Shown here: in pieces, positions 1 to 6,846 of the stretch
Layout of the letters: every line of letters starts with the position of its first letter
Position numbering within the stretch: position 1 is the first letter of the stretch
Source: a virus
Virus record (IMG/VR): IMGVR_UViG_3300043466_002653
Span: 1-54,275 of that record
Length of the DNA stretch: 54,275 bases
Strand: one strand, 5' to 3'
Position numbers and translations under genes: made by a program
The notes under the pieces: model-generated
Databases searched by the model: none
The model's input: the letters and a program-made list of their open reading frames with translations, nothing else
Told to the model about the DNA's origin: nothing

Positions 1-25
1 AAGGTTTGGAAAACTTTCAGAAAGT

Positions 26-53
26 CAGGGAAAAATTTAGAGTGGTTCGTAAT
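26..53. repeat. Imperfect direct repeat, left copy
   Basis: A GGGAAA...TTTTAG block followed by GGTTCGTAAT (44-53). The same arrangement recurs at 427-452, with the small membrane-protein gene between the copies. Confidence 0.5.
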
Positions 54-89
54 GTATTCTATATGGGGGTTTGGGTATTCTTATTTATC

Positions 90-108
90 CCCCGCCAAAA
101 AAGCGGGG
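90..108. other. GC-rich hairpin
   Basis: Perfect 6-bp stem CCCCGC/GCGGGG around a seven-base A-rich loop. It lies downstream of the leftward gene 157-339 and may end that transcript, although no clear T-run follows on the minus strand. Confidence 0.4.
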
Positions 109-156
109 ACTTCGTAATGTCTGATAGTATTATTTTATGCGCTAGTCCGACGGGAT

Positions 157-339
157 CTAGGCAAGAGAACTAAGTAGTGCTATAACCCCTAGTATAACAA
201 ACAAACAACCTAGAGTCAAACCATAAAAGAACTTCTGATTCTGTTTATCTTTTTCAATAGAAGGTTTGTTAGCATGATTAGAAAAACCATCATTAATAAA
301 GTATGGTCCACCGTGCTTTGAGAAATAGTTTCTACCCAT
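157..339 (-). CDS. Small membrane protein, leaderless
   Basis: A 60-residue protein of unknown function. The N-terminal half is polar (Lys/Asn/Asp-rich). The last ~22 residues form one hydrophobic helix (FFYGLTLGCLFVILG...) that should span the membrane and leave almost no tail. I chose the ATG at 339 over an upstream in-frame TTG because TATAAT ends exactly six bases before it, the spacing of the other leaderless starts in this window. It stands alone between two repeat-rich non-coding stretches. Confidence 0.6.
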   Translation of the reverse strand: MGRNYFSKHGGPYFINDGFSNHANKPSIEKDKQNQKFFYGLTLGCLFVILGVIALLSSLA

Positions 340-345
340 ATAAAT

Positions 346-351
346 ATTATA
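346..351 (-). promoter_or_regulatory. -10 box of leaderless promoter
   Basis: TATAAT on the minus strand, six bases before the ATG at 339. A TTTGTCA word lies just upstream, resembling the TGTCA element of the other leftward promoters. Confidence 0.55.
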
Positions 352-426
352 ACCCCTATTTGACAAACAAGGTTTGATATGGTATAAGTTCTGGGACTTT
401 TTTTCAAACCATCGTAATAAGATTCT

Positions 427-452
427 GGGAAATTTTTAGTTAGGTTCGTAAT
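427..452. repeat. Imperfect direct repeat, right copy
   Basis: Partner of the block at 26-53: GGGAAATTTTTAG followed by GGTTCGTAAT (443-452). Confidence 0.5.
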
Positions 453-470
453 ACATCGCTAGGATGCTAT

Positions 471-496
471 AAGGTTTGAAAGGTTTGAAGGTTTGA
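471..496. repeat. Tandem AAGGTTTGA repeat
   Basis: Three nearly contiguous copies of AAGGTTTGA with 8-9 base period. Single copies also occur at 1, 261 and 369. Iterated words of this kind often bind a protein, but none is identified here. Confidence 0.55.
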
Positions 497-531
497 TCCC
501 CTAGGGCGCACCCCGAAGGGTGCAGCCAGGT

Positions 532-828
532 TTACTCTTTTTCTCTTTCGCTTTTCTTTTGCTCTACGATTGCGAGCAGGTCATCAAGATTATCAACATC
601 AATGACATCTTCTTCTGTAACTTCCATAGCGTCAAGGAACATAGCAAATGTTTCGTTTACATATTCCTCTGCCATTGGTAGCGGTGTTACTACTCCCGTT
701 GCAATAAACCAAGCAAGGGGCAAGCCCACATCGTTGTATCCAATGAATGGCTTCAGGTCTTCATCATCTCTGAATTCATACCAAAACTGTCCTAAAATAC
801 CACATCTATCTGAAAATTCTACTTCCAT
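532..828 (-). CDS. Acidic phage protein, unknown function
   Basis: A 98-residue acidic protein, last gene of a leftward operon. It has an aromatic N-terminal half (GILGQFWYEF, GLPLAWFIATG) and a Glu/Asp-rich C-terminal half ending in a charged tail. No catalytic motif or membrane segment is visible. Its start overlaps the end of the upstream gene by 10 bases, so translation is probably coupled. Confidence 0.75.
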   Translation of the reverse strand: MEVEFSDRCGILGQFWYEFRDDEDLKPFIGYNDVGLPLAWFIATGVVTPLPMAEEYVNETFAMFLDAMEVTEEDVIDVDNLDDLLAIVEQKKSEREKE

Positions 829-1061
829 AATTCTGTGTAATCCTCTCCTAAGTATCCTGTCATAAGTTTATCATACTCTTCCCCTGCGGTCAAGGCAACT
901 ACTTCAAGTCTTCGTGCTACGATAACTGGGTGGTTTCGTACCAAGTGAAAACCAAGTGCTTCCAAGTTCAATCCCATATCCTCAGTTAGCAGTTTAGCCA
1001 TTCGGTTAGAGTATTGTATTTCTTTAGTGCTTTCGGGTTTCCTACGAACGCTGTAAGCCAT
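819..1061 (-). CDS. Small basic/acidic phage protein
   Basis: An 80-residue hypothetical protein with a basic N-terminus (SVRRKPESTKE) and a mixed-charge remainder (LVRNHPVIVARRLEVVALTAGEEYDKL). The start is supported by an AGAGAGG Shine-Dalgarno-like sequence and by a promoter at 1081-1109. It overlaps the next gene by 10 bases. No family recognised. Confidence 0.75.
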   Translation of the reverse strand: MAYSVRRKPESTKEIQYSNRMAKLLTEDMGLNLEALGFHLVRNHPVIVARRLEVVALTAGEEYDKLMTGYLGEDYTELWK

Positions 1062-1080
1062 TGTCTACCTCTCTCAATCC

Positions 1081-1109
1081 ATTATACCGTAAAGGACAGG
1101 GAGGCGCAA
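1081..1109 (-). promoter_or_regulatory. Leftward promoter
   Basis: Minus strand TTGCGC, 17-base spacer, TATAAT, upstream of the gene starting at 1061. The -35 lies inside the hairpin at 1098-1132. Confidence 0.5.
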
Positions 1110-1132
1110 CCCCCACAGACTGCGCCATCCCT
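1098..1132 (-). terminator. Strong hairpin between leftward genes
   Basis: Eleven-base-pair stem with one bulge, AGGGAGGCGCA pairing with TGCGCCATCCCT, 12-base loop. It lies after the stop of the gene ending at 1185 and overlaps the next promoter. A second weaker hairpin (GTCAG...CTGAC) is at about 1147-1173. Only a short T-run follows, so termination is likely but unproven. Confidence 0.5.
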
Positions 1133-1184
1133 ATCTTTATTTAGTTAGTCAGCGGGGACCCATCCGCACTGACATTATTAGGCG

Positions 1185-1538
1185 CTAAGCGCTAATAGTT
1201 TGTGGAGCATATGCATTAATAAATGCTTGCCAATCGACTGACTGGTTATCAGTAACAGTCCTGTCTGTGAAATTAATAACTACGGTTTGTTCTCCAAGGT
1301 CCATAGAGCCATGATTATTAATAGCATAAATACCAAACCCTGTCTCATCCAGAATGAAATGCTGAATAAGATGACTAATGATCATCCGTGTTCCATATGA
1401 AGAATCATCCCATCGTGGTTTGGCATGCTGCAGGGCAGCAGCAATGTCCATCTCCCATGAGTCCTGGCCCCAGTGTGAGTAGAGTACTGTAGATGAATCG
1501 GTACCGTCCATAAATACGAAATTAATACGTGCTCCCAT
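1185..1538 (-). CDS. Phage protein, unknown function
   Basis: A 117-residue globular protein with strands such as INFVFMDGTDSSTVLYSHW and TVVINFTDRTV. It lacks a signal peptide or recognisable active-site motif. The start is firm: GGAGGAGAAC precedes a TAATG overlap with the upstream DUF4241-like gene. It is followed by the hairpin at 1098-1132, so it probably ends this part of the operon. Confidence 0.75.
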   Translation of the reverse strand: MGARINFVFMDGTDSSTVLYSHWGQDSWEMDIAAALQHAKPRWDDSSYGTRMIISHLIQHFILDETGFGIYAINNHGSMDLGEQTVVINFTDRTVTDNQSVDWQAFINAYAPQTISA

Positions 1539-1879
1539 TAGTTCTCCTCCACATTGTATTCGCCTGTAAAGTCGATAACAATCATACCAACTCGTCCGTC
1601 CTCTGTTATGTCTGCATATACAGGGTAGATTCCGTCACCATATCCCGTGGAAAATGCTACAGCACTCATTCCACCCAATTGGCCAAAGCCTTTACCGCTT
1701 GTTGCATTGCAGGCACCAAGATATCCGTACTCTCCAACTTTTTGTTCGTTACTCTCGTAACTATCTACATCTCTATCCCAGTTTTTCCATTCATCTAAAT
1801 AGCACGGGTCACCAATAATTGCCTGTCCGCTATCTACTGAGAACTCTCCAATAAGTGTTAGGTTATTTGCTTGTATCAT
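1538..1879 (-). CDS. DUF4241-like protein
   Basis: A 113-residue protein with features I associate with DUF4241 proteins: an N-terminal SGQAIIGDPCYLD segment, a central Gly-rich part, and a C-terminal GDGIYPVYADITEDGRV...IVIDF pattern. The family occurs in phages and bacteria and its function is unknown. It lies two bases from the upstream gene and is coupled by TAATG to the downstream one. The family call rests on motif memory only. Confidence 0.6.
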   Translation of the reverse strand: MIQANNLTLIGEFSVDSGQAIIGDPCYLDEWKNWDRDVDSYESNEQKVGEYGYLGACNATSGKGFGQLGGMSAVAFSTGYGDGIYPVYADITEDGRVGMIVIDFTGEYNVEEN

Positions 1880-1880
1880 T

Positions 1881-2312
1881 TTACTTCTCCAATCCTACGA
1901 GGGTCATTTCTTCAAGTGTAGCACATTGCGTACATTTTTGCAAATCGTGTTCGTCGAAGGCATCTCTAATAGTATTATCAGGGTCCTCAAACTCTGCTTG
2001 GCAGTTCTCACAATAGAACCAATTAAAACTAACTCTGATTTGAATGTCAGTATTTTCGGGGAATGGAATCTCAGTGATAAAGTATCCCAATCTATTTACA
2101 AATCCCCAGCCGCTCCAGATAAAGGAACCACCATCATCGCCATCCCCATACATCCATATATGATTAGGGTCAGTCTTCTTTACAAAGGCAACTTCATCCC
2201 CATAGGTTTCAAACATCATTCCATCGAAGGAAGCATTCTTATCTATATTATTAGGGATAGGTTTATAAGTGGCTACCCACTCGTCATAGTCAAGTTCAAT
2301 AAAGTTATTCAT
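1881..2312 (-). CDS. Zinc-ribbon-like phage protein
   Basis: A 143-residue protein with an aromatic, acidic N-terminal domain and a C-terminal four-cysteine cluster (CENC at about residues 102-105 and CTQC at about 129-132), typical of a structural zinc ribbon. The last ~25 residues are shared in style with the 62-residue protein at 8139-8327 (CxxC...LEEM). Partner unknown. Confidence 0.75.
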   Translation of the reverse strand: MNNFIELDYDEWVATYKPIPNNIDKNASFDGMMFETYGDEVAFVKKTDPNHIWMYGDGDDGGSFIWSGWGFVNRLGYFITEIPFPENTDIQIRVSFNWFYCENCQAEFEDPDNTIRDAFDEHDLQKCTQCATLEEMTLVGLEK

Positions 2313-2335
2313 TGGGTCCTCTCTTTATACTAAGT

Positions 2336-2611
2336 TTACTCTGTTGACTGTAGGTCTGTCAACTTCATACGGATAATGTCATATGCGTCGATAGCACCAC
2401 ATGCATAGTCATCTGTAGCGGTGTCGCCATCTTCTTCACAGGACTTGCGTACTAAGGTTAGTGCAGATATGCGTTCTTCTACAAAATGAAGAAGGCTTTC
2501 TACAACATCAATGGAGGCACACTCTCCGCAGTATGCTTCATAGTCTTCTTTGTCAGTGTAGGGGATAGACTTACCACATGAGTTACACCATGACTCATCA
2601 TACATTCCCAT
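2336..2611 (-). CDS. Small four-cysteine protein
   Basis: A 91-residue protein with an N-terminal zinc-ribbon signature (CNSC, then CGEC) followed by a helical region with an internal CEEDGD segment. I placed the start at the ATG at 2611 (MGMYDES), which has AGGAGA upstream, rather than at an upstream in-frame alternative codon. It overlaps the preceding gene by 14 bases. Confidence 0.7.
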   Translation of the reverse strand: MGMYDESWCNSCGKSIPYTDKEDYEAYCGECASIDVVESLLHFVEERISALTLVRKSCEEDGDTATDDYACGAIDAYDIIRMKLTDLQSTE

Positions 2612-2879
2612 TTTTTCTCCTATCGTCAATTGCAAATGCCAGTTGATATGTTAGGCCATACACTTCTACAAGTGCGTCAAGCCTTCCCTCTGCTCGTGTG
2701 CGGTCCATAGACAGCATAGCGTCTGAGTATCCACCGTCTTCTTCCTCAGTAGCAATTTCACTATATTCTTGCTCTGCAAGGAGTATCAGGTTTTTTAGTT
2801 CTCCATGTAGGATATCAGTACCTGATTCCCCCATGTCGATTAGTTTCTGTAGTCTTGGTTCCAGTTGTGTTGTTTCCAT
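2598..2879 (-). CDS. Helical small protein
   Basis: A 93-residue, mostly helical, acidic protein (ESGTDILHGELKNLILLAEQEYSEIATEEE...). No motif recognised. Its ATG at 2879 shares a base with the stop of the upstream 54-residue gene (TAATG), supporting both frames. Confidence 0.75.
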   Translation of the reverse strand: METTQLEPRLQKLIDMGESGTDILHGELKNLILLAEQEYSEIATEEEDGGYSDAMLSMDRTRAEGRLDALVEVYGLTYQLAFAIDDRRKNGNV

Positions 2880-3043
2880 TACTCTATCATACCCTCTGCC
2901 ACTGACAAAAGGTGGCGGGTAGCCAAGACCTGACCGTTTAAATGAATAACAGAATCCCTATCCCCGTCAGGTAGGAGATCATAGTCCTGTTCAAGACTAA
3001 GTAGATGAATCTTTATATATTCTTTGAGTGTGTTTATGTCCAT
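2879..3043 (-). CDS. 54-residue microprotein
   Basis: A small gene (MDINTLKEYIKIHLLSLEQD...SVAEGMIE) in perfect operon register: its start lies one base after the stop of the upstream gene and its stop overlaps the next ATG. It is helical with alternating charge, and its function is unknown. Confidence 0.7.
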   Translation of the reverse strand: MDINTLKEYIKIHLLSLEQDYDLLPDGDRDSVIHLNGQVLATRHLLSVAEGMIE

Positions 3044-3044
3044 A

Positions 3045-3323
3045 CTATAAAGTATACGGGTTCGTGTTGATTTTTACAACTTCACGGGGTGTGACCTTGC
3101 TCACATCTAAAGAGTCTATGGCTATACCTGTCTGACTCTTAAACTCATCTAACATTTCTATAGTGTCAATGGTTGGAGATACCGTGGCATCTTCCCAAGA
3201 GATTAATGTCACATGGGATGAGGCCTGGCAAATGCAGGCGGGATCAATCTCAGGACTAACACACGCAGTAACCTCTATAAGAGCATCACAGGTATTACAT
3301 ACATAGATATACTTAGTCCACAT
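3045..3323 (-). CDS. Small zinc-ribbon-like protein
   Basis: A 92-residue protein with CNTC near residue 9 and a later CVS...CIC cluster, consistent with a split zinc ribbon. The N-terminus (YVCNTCDALIEV) resembles the 41-residue microprotein at 10797-10922. The TAATG overlap at 3323 fixes the start. Confidence 0.75.
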   Translation of the reverse strand: MWTKYIYVCNTCDALIEVTACVSPEIDPACICQASSHVTLISWEDATVSPTIDTIEMLDEFKSQTGIAIDSLDVSKVTPREVVKINTNPYTL

Positions 3324-3481
3324 TAGTCAAAGTACCCTTCTGCCCATAGTCCATCAAGGAATTCTGTTGCCTTATATAGGTGGTCGTGTAGCCAGGGATC
3401 ATTATTAAAATCAACGGTAGTTATAACAGAATGAATAGCCATGGACATATTATCTAAATCTTCTTTAGTATAGCCTAACAT
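3323..3481 (-). CDS. 52-residue microprotein
   Basis: I start it at the ATG at 3481 (MLGYTKEDLDNMSMAI...), overlapping the stop of the upstream microgene as TAATG. A longer reading from an upstream TTG would overlap that gene by 57 bases. Small, acidic, aromatic C-terminus (LDGLWAEGYFD); function unknown. Confidence 0.7.
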   Translation of the reverse strand: MLGYTKEDLDNMSMAIHSVITTVDFNNDPWLHDHLYKATEFLDGLWAEGYFD

Positions 3482-3645
3482 TACTCTCCCCAATATTGTT
3501 GGATAAGCCACATGCATTGATGAAGAGTGCAATCGCAATCTCCACCGTTCATGTTTTCCATAAATTCAAAGTGCGATAGGTTGTCCTCATAAATTTCCAT
3601 TACGAGTTCTGATATTGTGTATGGTTTGTATGTTGTTTGGGTCAT
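3481..3645 (-). CDS. 54-residue Cys-containing microprotein, leaderless
   Basis: First gene of the left operon (MTQTTYKPYTISELVMEIYED...), with a C-terminal GGDCDCTLHQC cluster. The start codon lies six bases after TATGAT of a consensus promoter (3652-3680), so the mRNA is probably leaderless. Function unknown. Confidence 0.7.
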   Translation of the reverse strand: MTQTTYKPYTISELVMEIYEDNLSHFEFMENMNGGDCDCTLHQCMWLIQQYWGE

Positions 3646-3651
3646 GTATTA

Positions 3652-3680
3652 ATCATAGCATTTTAGGGGATAAATGTCAA
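3652..3680 (-). promoter_or_regulatory. Consensus leftward promoter
   Basis: TTGACA, 17-base spacer ending TGC, TATGAT, six bases before the ATG at 3645. It is the best sigma70-type match in the arm and drives the operon 3645 to 532. Confidence 0.75.
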
Positions 3681-3718
3681 CTATCGTAATCAAAAAATGT
3701 GGGAAATGTTATTTGATC

Positions 3719-3747
3719 ATCTTAATAGATATTATCAAAAATGTCAA
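3719..3747 (-). promoter_or_regulatory. Possible second upstream promoter
   Basis: TTGACA, 17 bases, TAAGAT on the minus strand, about 67 bases upstream of the first promoter. It would put a 5' leader on the same operon. Confidence 0.35.
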
Positions 3748-3754
3748 ATGGTAC

Positions 3755-3765
3755 AAAACGGACAT
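3755..3765. repeat. AAAACGGACAT motif
   Basis: Eleven-base word also found at 12633-12643, 13668-13678 and 15919-15929, next to promoters or CRP-like sites. A nearby CCCCTAGG (about 3766) is the CTAG motif of the intergenic cassettes. Confidence 0.5.
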
Positions 3766-3781
3766 GCCCCTAGGCGATTTG

Positions 3782-3855
3782 CGAAGTGTACGGGACTTGA
3801 ACCCGTGATCTCTACCGTGACAGGGTAGCGCATTCACCAACTATGCTAACACTCC
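3782..3855 (-). tRNA. tRNA-Asp (anticodon GUC)
   Basis: A full cloverleaf can be drawn on the minus strand. The acceptor stem is GGAGTGT/ACACTTC with one G-T pair, the D arm is GCAT...ATGC, the anticodon stem is CTACC/GGTAG with loop CTGTCAC (anticodon GTC), and the T arm is ACGGG-TTCAAGT-CCCGT. The discriminator base is G and CCA is not encoded. The GAGCA...TGCTC element at 3860-3883 lies five bases before its 5' end. Confidence 0.93.
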
Positions 3856-3859
3856 ATGC

Positions 3860-3883
3860 GAGCAGTTTTCAATCATGCTCAGG
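3860..3883. repeat. GAGCAGTTT...CATGCTCAGG element, copy 1
   Basis: GAGCA and TGCTC can pair around a loop. In the leftward transcript it separates the DUF932-like gene from the tRNA. Four other copies occur at leftward operon ends. Confidence 0.6.
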
Positions 3884-3892
3884 ATTTTTTTG

Positions 3893-4909
3893 TTATGCTA
3901 AAGACATAACATTTTGCACAACTTTTAGCAAACGATTTTTTTCTGCATTGATAGCAGGGTCAAAACCACTTGCAGATGCAAGGATTGACTCGTTAGAACC
4001 ACCACGAGCAGAACGGTACCAGTCAAGGCGTTCTGTAAGTGCATTGAAAGCACCCCACGCATTACCAGCAATCATACCATTGAACTCGCCTGTGTAAATA
4101 TCATTTACCATGTCGATTTTATTTTCCCATTTCTTGAAAGCACCCTTAGAGTCTTTTTCAGGCTTAGGATATGAGGCGAGCAAAATGTCATTGAATGACT
4201 TAGCACTTACCTCTTTTTCAATCATAGCCTTTGCCATGATGTCGAATTCGTCCATGTACTTATTAGCCATGCCAAGAGTTTCACGAGCAATCGCAACTTT
4301 ACCAGATGCGGTCTGAGTGTGACGAATCTTGAATGATTGCTTGATGCCATTCTTTTTCTTGATTGAACCAAGAGCAAGATTGAGAGTGTTAGCGCATACA
4401 ACACGAACAGGTGTAATGCTTGCTTGAATTGCAATCGAACCGTCATGTGATGTGTTGATGAGCAAATAAGTTTTGACCTTATCTGCAACACCTGAAGGGT
4501 CAAGAATTGTTTCACGCTCTAATGCAAGAGCACCGAATACAACACGACCACCCTTGATAGAGCCAGCGGTTTCCCAACGACCACCACCGTCAAGGATATT
4601 ATCACCGAATGAGAATAAATCTTCATTCTGCATTACATGGTAACGCTCACCCACGACACCAAGAATGTCGGTCTGAGAATTATCTGTAGGGTTAGTGCGA
4701 AGAACATACTGATAGTTCTTGTCGCTTGTGAGATGTGTAGGGGTTTCCAAATCTTCCAGACGAACATTCCAACCATTGAGGCTTGCTGCCTCTAACATTT
4801 CTGAGGTTGATTTTTCTTCTGTAAATACGGTACCCAATCCATGCCAAGCGGGTTCACGGAAAGATGCGAATGATGCCTTGCCGTTTTGTGTTTCGATGTC
4901 ATGTGCCAT
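3893..4909 (-). CDS. DUF932 (TIGR03299-like) phage/plasmid protein
   Basis: A 338-residue protein whose start (SFASFREPAWHGLGTVF) and overall pattern (LGVVGERYHVMQNEDLFSF, AGSIKGGRVVFGALALE, TYLLINTSHDGSIAIQASITPVRVVCANTLNLAL) fit the DUF932 family, also annotated as phage/plasmid-like protein TIGR03299. These proteins are common in phages and plasmids and their biochemical role is unknown. The length is normal for the family. It has its own promoter (4942-4970) behind a CRP-like site and DnaA box, and is followed by the tRNA. Confidence 0.85.
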   Translation of the reverse strand: MAHDIETQNGKASFASFREPAWHGLGTVFTEEKSTSEMLEAASLNGWNVRLEDLETPTHLTSDKNYQYVLRTNPTDNSQTDILGVVGERYHVMQNEDLFSFGDNILDGGGRWETAGSIKGGRVVFGALALERETILDPSGVADKVKTYLLINTSHDGSIAIQASITPVRVVCANTLNLALGSIKKKNGIKQSFKIRHTQTASGKVAIARETLGMANKYMDEFDIMAKAMIEKEVSAKSFNDILLASYPKPEKDSKGAFKKWENKIDMVNDIYTGEFNGMIAGNAWGAFNALTERLDWYRSARGGSNESILASASGFDPAINAEKNRLLKVVQNVMSLA

Positions 4910-4941
4910 GAGTTATTTTCCTTTTCTGTTGTTGAATTCTA

Positions 4942-4970
4942 AGTATAGCAGGACGGACTGACATATGCAA
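4942..4970 (-). promoter_or_regulatory. Leftward promoter, TGTCAG class
   Basis: TTGCAT, 17-base spacer beginning A-TGTCAG and ending TGC (extended -10), TATACT. Upstream of the DUF932-like gene. Confidence 0.65.
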
Positions 4971-5010
4971 ATCAAGATAGTTAGGCATAGACAAATTGGA
5001 CAATTTCCAG

Positions 5011-5026
5011 CGTGATCTTAATCACA
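5011..5026. promoter_or_regulatory. CRP/GlxR-like palindrome
   Basis: CGTGATCTTAATCACA matches TGTGA-N6-TCACA with one mismatch. It is centred about 83 bases upstream of the predicted transcription start of the DUF932-like gene. Confidence 0.6.
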
Positions 5027-5039
5027 CATCTTAAATGGG

Positions 5040-5056
5040 CGTGTCGGCTTGACAAA
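5040..5056. promoter_or_regulatory. GTGTCG-CTTGACA motif
   Basis: CGTGTCGGCTTGACAAA, one of four full copies of an intergenic motif (others at 7287, 12724, 13811). Its complement contains TGTCAAG, a core also present in stoperators of cluster A mycobacteriophages. Function here is unproven. Confidence 0.5.
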
Positions 5057-5057
5057 G

Positions 5058-5066
5058 TTATCCACA
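5058..5066 (+). promoter_or_regulatory. DnaA box
   Basis: Perfect TTATCCACA directly after the GTGTCG-CTTGACA motif, followed by CCCCCTAGG. Confidence 0.6.
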
Positions 5067-5094
5067 GGCCCCCTAGGAAATTTCAATAAAGAAT

Positions 5095-5120
5095 GAGCAG
5101 TTTACGTGGCCATGCTCAGG
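5095..5120. repeat. GAGCAGTTT...CATGCTCAGG element, copy 2
   Basis: Located about 50 bases after the stop of the leftward gene ending at 5170. Confidence 0.6.
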
Positions 5121-5169
5121 GCCCTTACCCAGTTTAGAGACTTTTGGTATGTCTATTAGTAGCCCCCTA

Positions 5170-5598
5170 CTAAAAATCAATTCTATCAACTGTAGCGCTA
5201 AGCCAAGTGATGTTGTCAGAATTATATGACACTGATTCAAAATCAATATCATTTATAATTGATTCTGTATCTTCGTCGTGAGGTACCTGCAGTGTTAGGT
5301 TGTAAGTTACAGTAACTTCAACTTCAACTTCTTGTATTAGTTCAAATCCGCAGATATTAGAAATTGCTTCGGCTTGTGATTCTGTTATATCTCCGTCGCG
5401 CAATTCGGAAAGAGTCCACTCTTGCATGTCGTTACGCATTTTGTTTATCTCTCCAGCGGTTGCATAGTCACGCTGTGTGATACGCTGAATGTGCTCATCT
5501 TTACTTTTGACTATTTCTTCAAGATTAGTAATTTGTCCTTGAAGAAATTCTGTTGTTGCAGTTATTACTGTTGGATATGATGTTTCCATGCGGTCCAT
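5170..5598 (-). CDS. Phage protein, coiled-coil N-half
   Basis: A 142-residue protein. Residues ~12-60 are helical and heptad-like (TEFLQGQITNLEEIVKSKDEHIQRI...). The C-terminal half is rich in strands (VEVEVTVTYNLTLQVP...). No family recognised. AGAGG lies at a suitable distance from the ATG at 5598. A promoter of the TGTCAG class (5630-5658) overlaps the end of the upstream gene. Confidence 0.75.
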   Translation of the reverse strand: MDRMETSYPTVITATTEFLQGQITNLEEIVKSKDEHIQRITQRDYATAGEINKMRNDMQEWTLSELRDGDITESQAEAISNICGFELIQEVEVEVTVTYNLTLQVPHDEDTESIINDIDFESVSYNSDNITWLSATVDRIDF

Positions 5599-5629
5599 AG
5601 GGGCCTCTTTCTATTTGTTGGTTAGTATA

Positions 5630-5658
5630 ATTATATCGCGGGGTACTGACAAATGCCA
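5630..5658 (-). promoter_or_regulatory. Leftward promoter, TGTCAG class
   Basis: TGGCAT, 17-base spacer containing TGTCAG (5646-5651), TATAAT. Confidence 0.6.
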
Positions 5659-5659
5659 G

Positions 5660-6157
5660 TTACCAAGATGATGAATAGTAGAATGATAGATTATCTACTT
5701 CAGGTAAAGCAAAGATACGCTTCAACTGAGTAACGGTACTTTCTAAATCTCTCCAATACCATTCATCAATATCTGTGCCACCAAAGAAAAATCCTGCTTG
5801 TGGTGGTAGTAGTGTTGGGTCCTTGGATTCAAGTGCGTGTTCACAGATAACCATTAGTTCTGTTAGTTTATCTTGTGGAACATAGTACTCACCGCAGTTG
5901 TCCTCACCCTTTTGAATATTAGTAACAAACCAGTTATGTATCTGATTAGCCTTGCGCCAATAGGCACAGGTAACCTCTACGGTTGCTCCATAAATATCTG
6001 TAGCAACATCCGTGAGTTGAGTCAACTCTAATAGGTCATTGAATTTTGGATAGACGGCTTCGGGTGAGTTGTAAGATAACTCATCATTGGACTGTAGCGC
6101 TTTCCAGTTTATTTTTTCTAAGTGCTTTCGTGCGTTGAGATACATATCTAATCCCAT
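5660..6157 (-). CDS. Conserved phage protein beginning MGLDMYL
   Basis: A 165-residue protein beginning MGLDMYLNARKH, an opening found in a widespread phage and bacterial protein group of unknown function, with a central CAYWRKANQIHNWFV segment rich in aromatic and His residues. An AGGAGCCCC sequence precedes the start. It has its own promoter at 6185-6213. I cannot assign a reaction. Confidence 0.75.
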   Translation of the reverse strand: MGLDMYLNARKHLEKINWKALQSNDELSYNSPEAVYPKFNDLLELTQLTDVATDIYGATVEVTCAYWRKANQIHNWFVTNIQKGEDNCGEYYVPQDKLTELMVICEHALESKDPTLLPPQAGFFFGGTDIDEWYWRDLESTVTQLKRIFALPEVDNLSFYYSSSW

Positions 6158-6184
6158 TGGGGCTCCTTCTTGTTGTTTATACTA

Positions 6185-6213
6185 AGTATAACAGGGGGGT
6201 CTGACAAATGCAA
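6185..6213 (-). promoter_or_regulatory. Leftward promoter, TGTCAG class
   Basis: TTGCAT, 17-base spacer T-TGTCAG-ACCCCCCTGT, TATACT. The poly-C spacer is shared with the promoters at 12588 and 13623. Confidence 0.65.
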
Positions 6214-6376
6214 TTCCCTTGCGGGGAGCCTTTTTGGATCATACTCAGGATCATCATCTCAGGCATACCCACGCATCATGGCCTGGGGCTTAGCAGAGAT
6301 GAAACTTAGTAAGCAGTTTAGCGACATACTCAGGTCGTTTATTCCCGTGTACCTCAATTAGAGGTGTATAGGAAAG
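6214..6376. other. Gap with CTCAGG words, no leftward gene
   Basis: No gene fits the leftward operon here. CATACTCAGG/CATCTCAGG words occur three times (about 6239, 6252, 6325), matching the right half of the GAGCA element. A weak plus-strand reading frame crosses it, but I do not consider it coding. Confidence 0.4.
6312..6334. repeat. Degenerate GAGCAGTTT...CATACTCAGG element
   Basis: AGCAGTTT then CATACTCAGG, like the other copies, but the two arms no longer pair. The sequence, not only the hairpin, seems conserved. Confidence 0.45.
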
Positions 6377-6799
6377 TTATAGGTAACGGGCTACCGCTTG
6401 ATAAGTTGATGTGGAAACTGTTTCCTCATCTGTCATCTTTAGGATACGAATTGCGTTGCCAATTTCCTCTTTTTGGTTATTGTATTCGTGCTTGTGGATT
6501 GTATCAAAATCCTTCTCAGGCTCAGCAGGGAAATTAGAATCACTACCGACAATATCAAAATCAACATTGAGAGTCTTGTTCCATGAACGATAGTTCGTTC
6601 TGATGTTCTCAGCCTTTGAGAAATGGGCAATAGCATAGTTTGCTAATTCTGTCTGCCATGCCTTGTATGCTTCTTGATACTTTGCTTCTTTTGCTTCTTG
6701 TGATACAAAGTCAAGTTCTAACTTATTTAGTGATTGTGTGAGTGCGTCAATTACACGCTGAGTAGGTATTTTTACTGAGATTGCTTTTCCTCTTGCCAT
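6377..6799 (-). CDS. Phage protein, unknown function
   Basis: A 140-residue, Lys/Glu-rich, mostly helical protein (MARGKAISVKIPTQRVIDALTQSLNKLE..., then EAKEAKYQEAYKAWQTEL). The end (STSTYQAVARYL) is short and ordered. A basic N-terminus might bind nucleic acid, but this is only a guess. AGAGAA lies upstream of the start. The GAGCA element (6847-6870) separates it from the upstream gene. Confidence 0.75.
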   Translation of the reverse strand: MARGKAISVKIPTQRVIDALTQSLNKLELDFVSQEAKEAKYQEAYKAWQTELANYAIAHFSKAENIRTNYRSWNKTLNVDFDIVGSDSNFPAEPEKDFDTIHKHEYNNQKEEIGNAIRILKMTDEETVSTSTYQAVARYL

Positions 6800-6846
6800 C
6801 TGTTTTTCTCTTTTCTGTTGTGGGATATTTGTTAGGGGGTTGTGTT

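Larger units (their letters stand above)
1..156. other. Non-coding left edge with short repeats
   Basis: I see no open frame supported here. The stretch holds short repeated words (TTCGTAATGT at 44-54 and 111-120; AAGGTTTG at 1-8) and a hairpin at 90-108. It looks like regulatory or inter-operon DNA downstream of the leftward gene that follows. Confidence 0.5.
367..531. other. Non-coding repeat-rich gap
   Basis: No gene seen. The gap holds the right copy of the imperfect repeat (427-452), tandem AAGGTTTGA words (471-496) and a CCCTAGGG palindrome near 500, a motif repeated in most intergenic cassettes of this arm. Confidence 0.5.

Noticed and set aside
216-407. Hydrophobic leftward frame overlapping the small membrane protein
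   Set aside because: It overlaps 157-339 in another frame and lacks a promoter or ribosome-binding site; the TATAAT spacing supports the other frame.
2857-2893. TTGTCAG...TATGAT promoter-like string
   Set aside because: It falls within the end of the 54-residue gene 2879-3043 of a continuous TAATG-coupled operon.
6170-6361. Plus-strand 63-codon frame
   Set aside because: It opposes every gene around it, starts inside a leftward promoter region and has no ribosome-binding site or leaderless promoter; composition is not gene-like.
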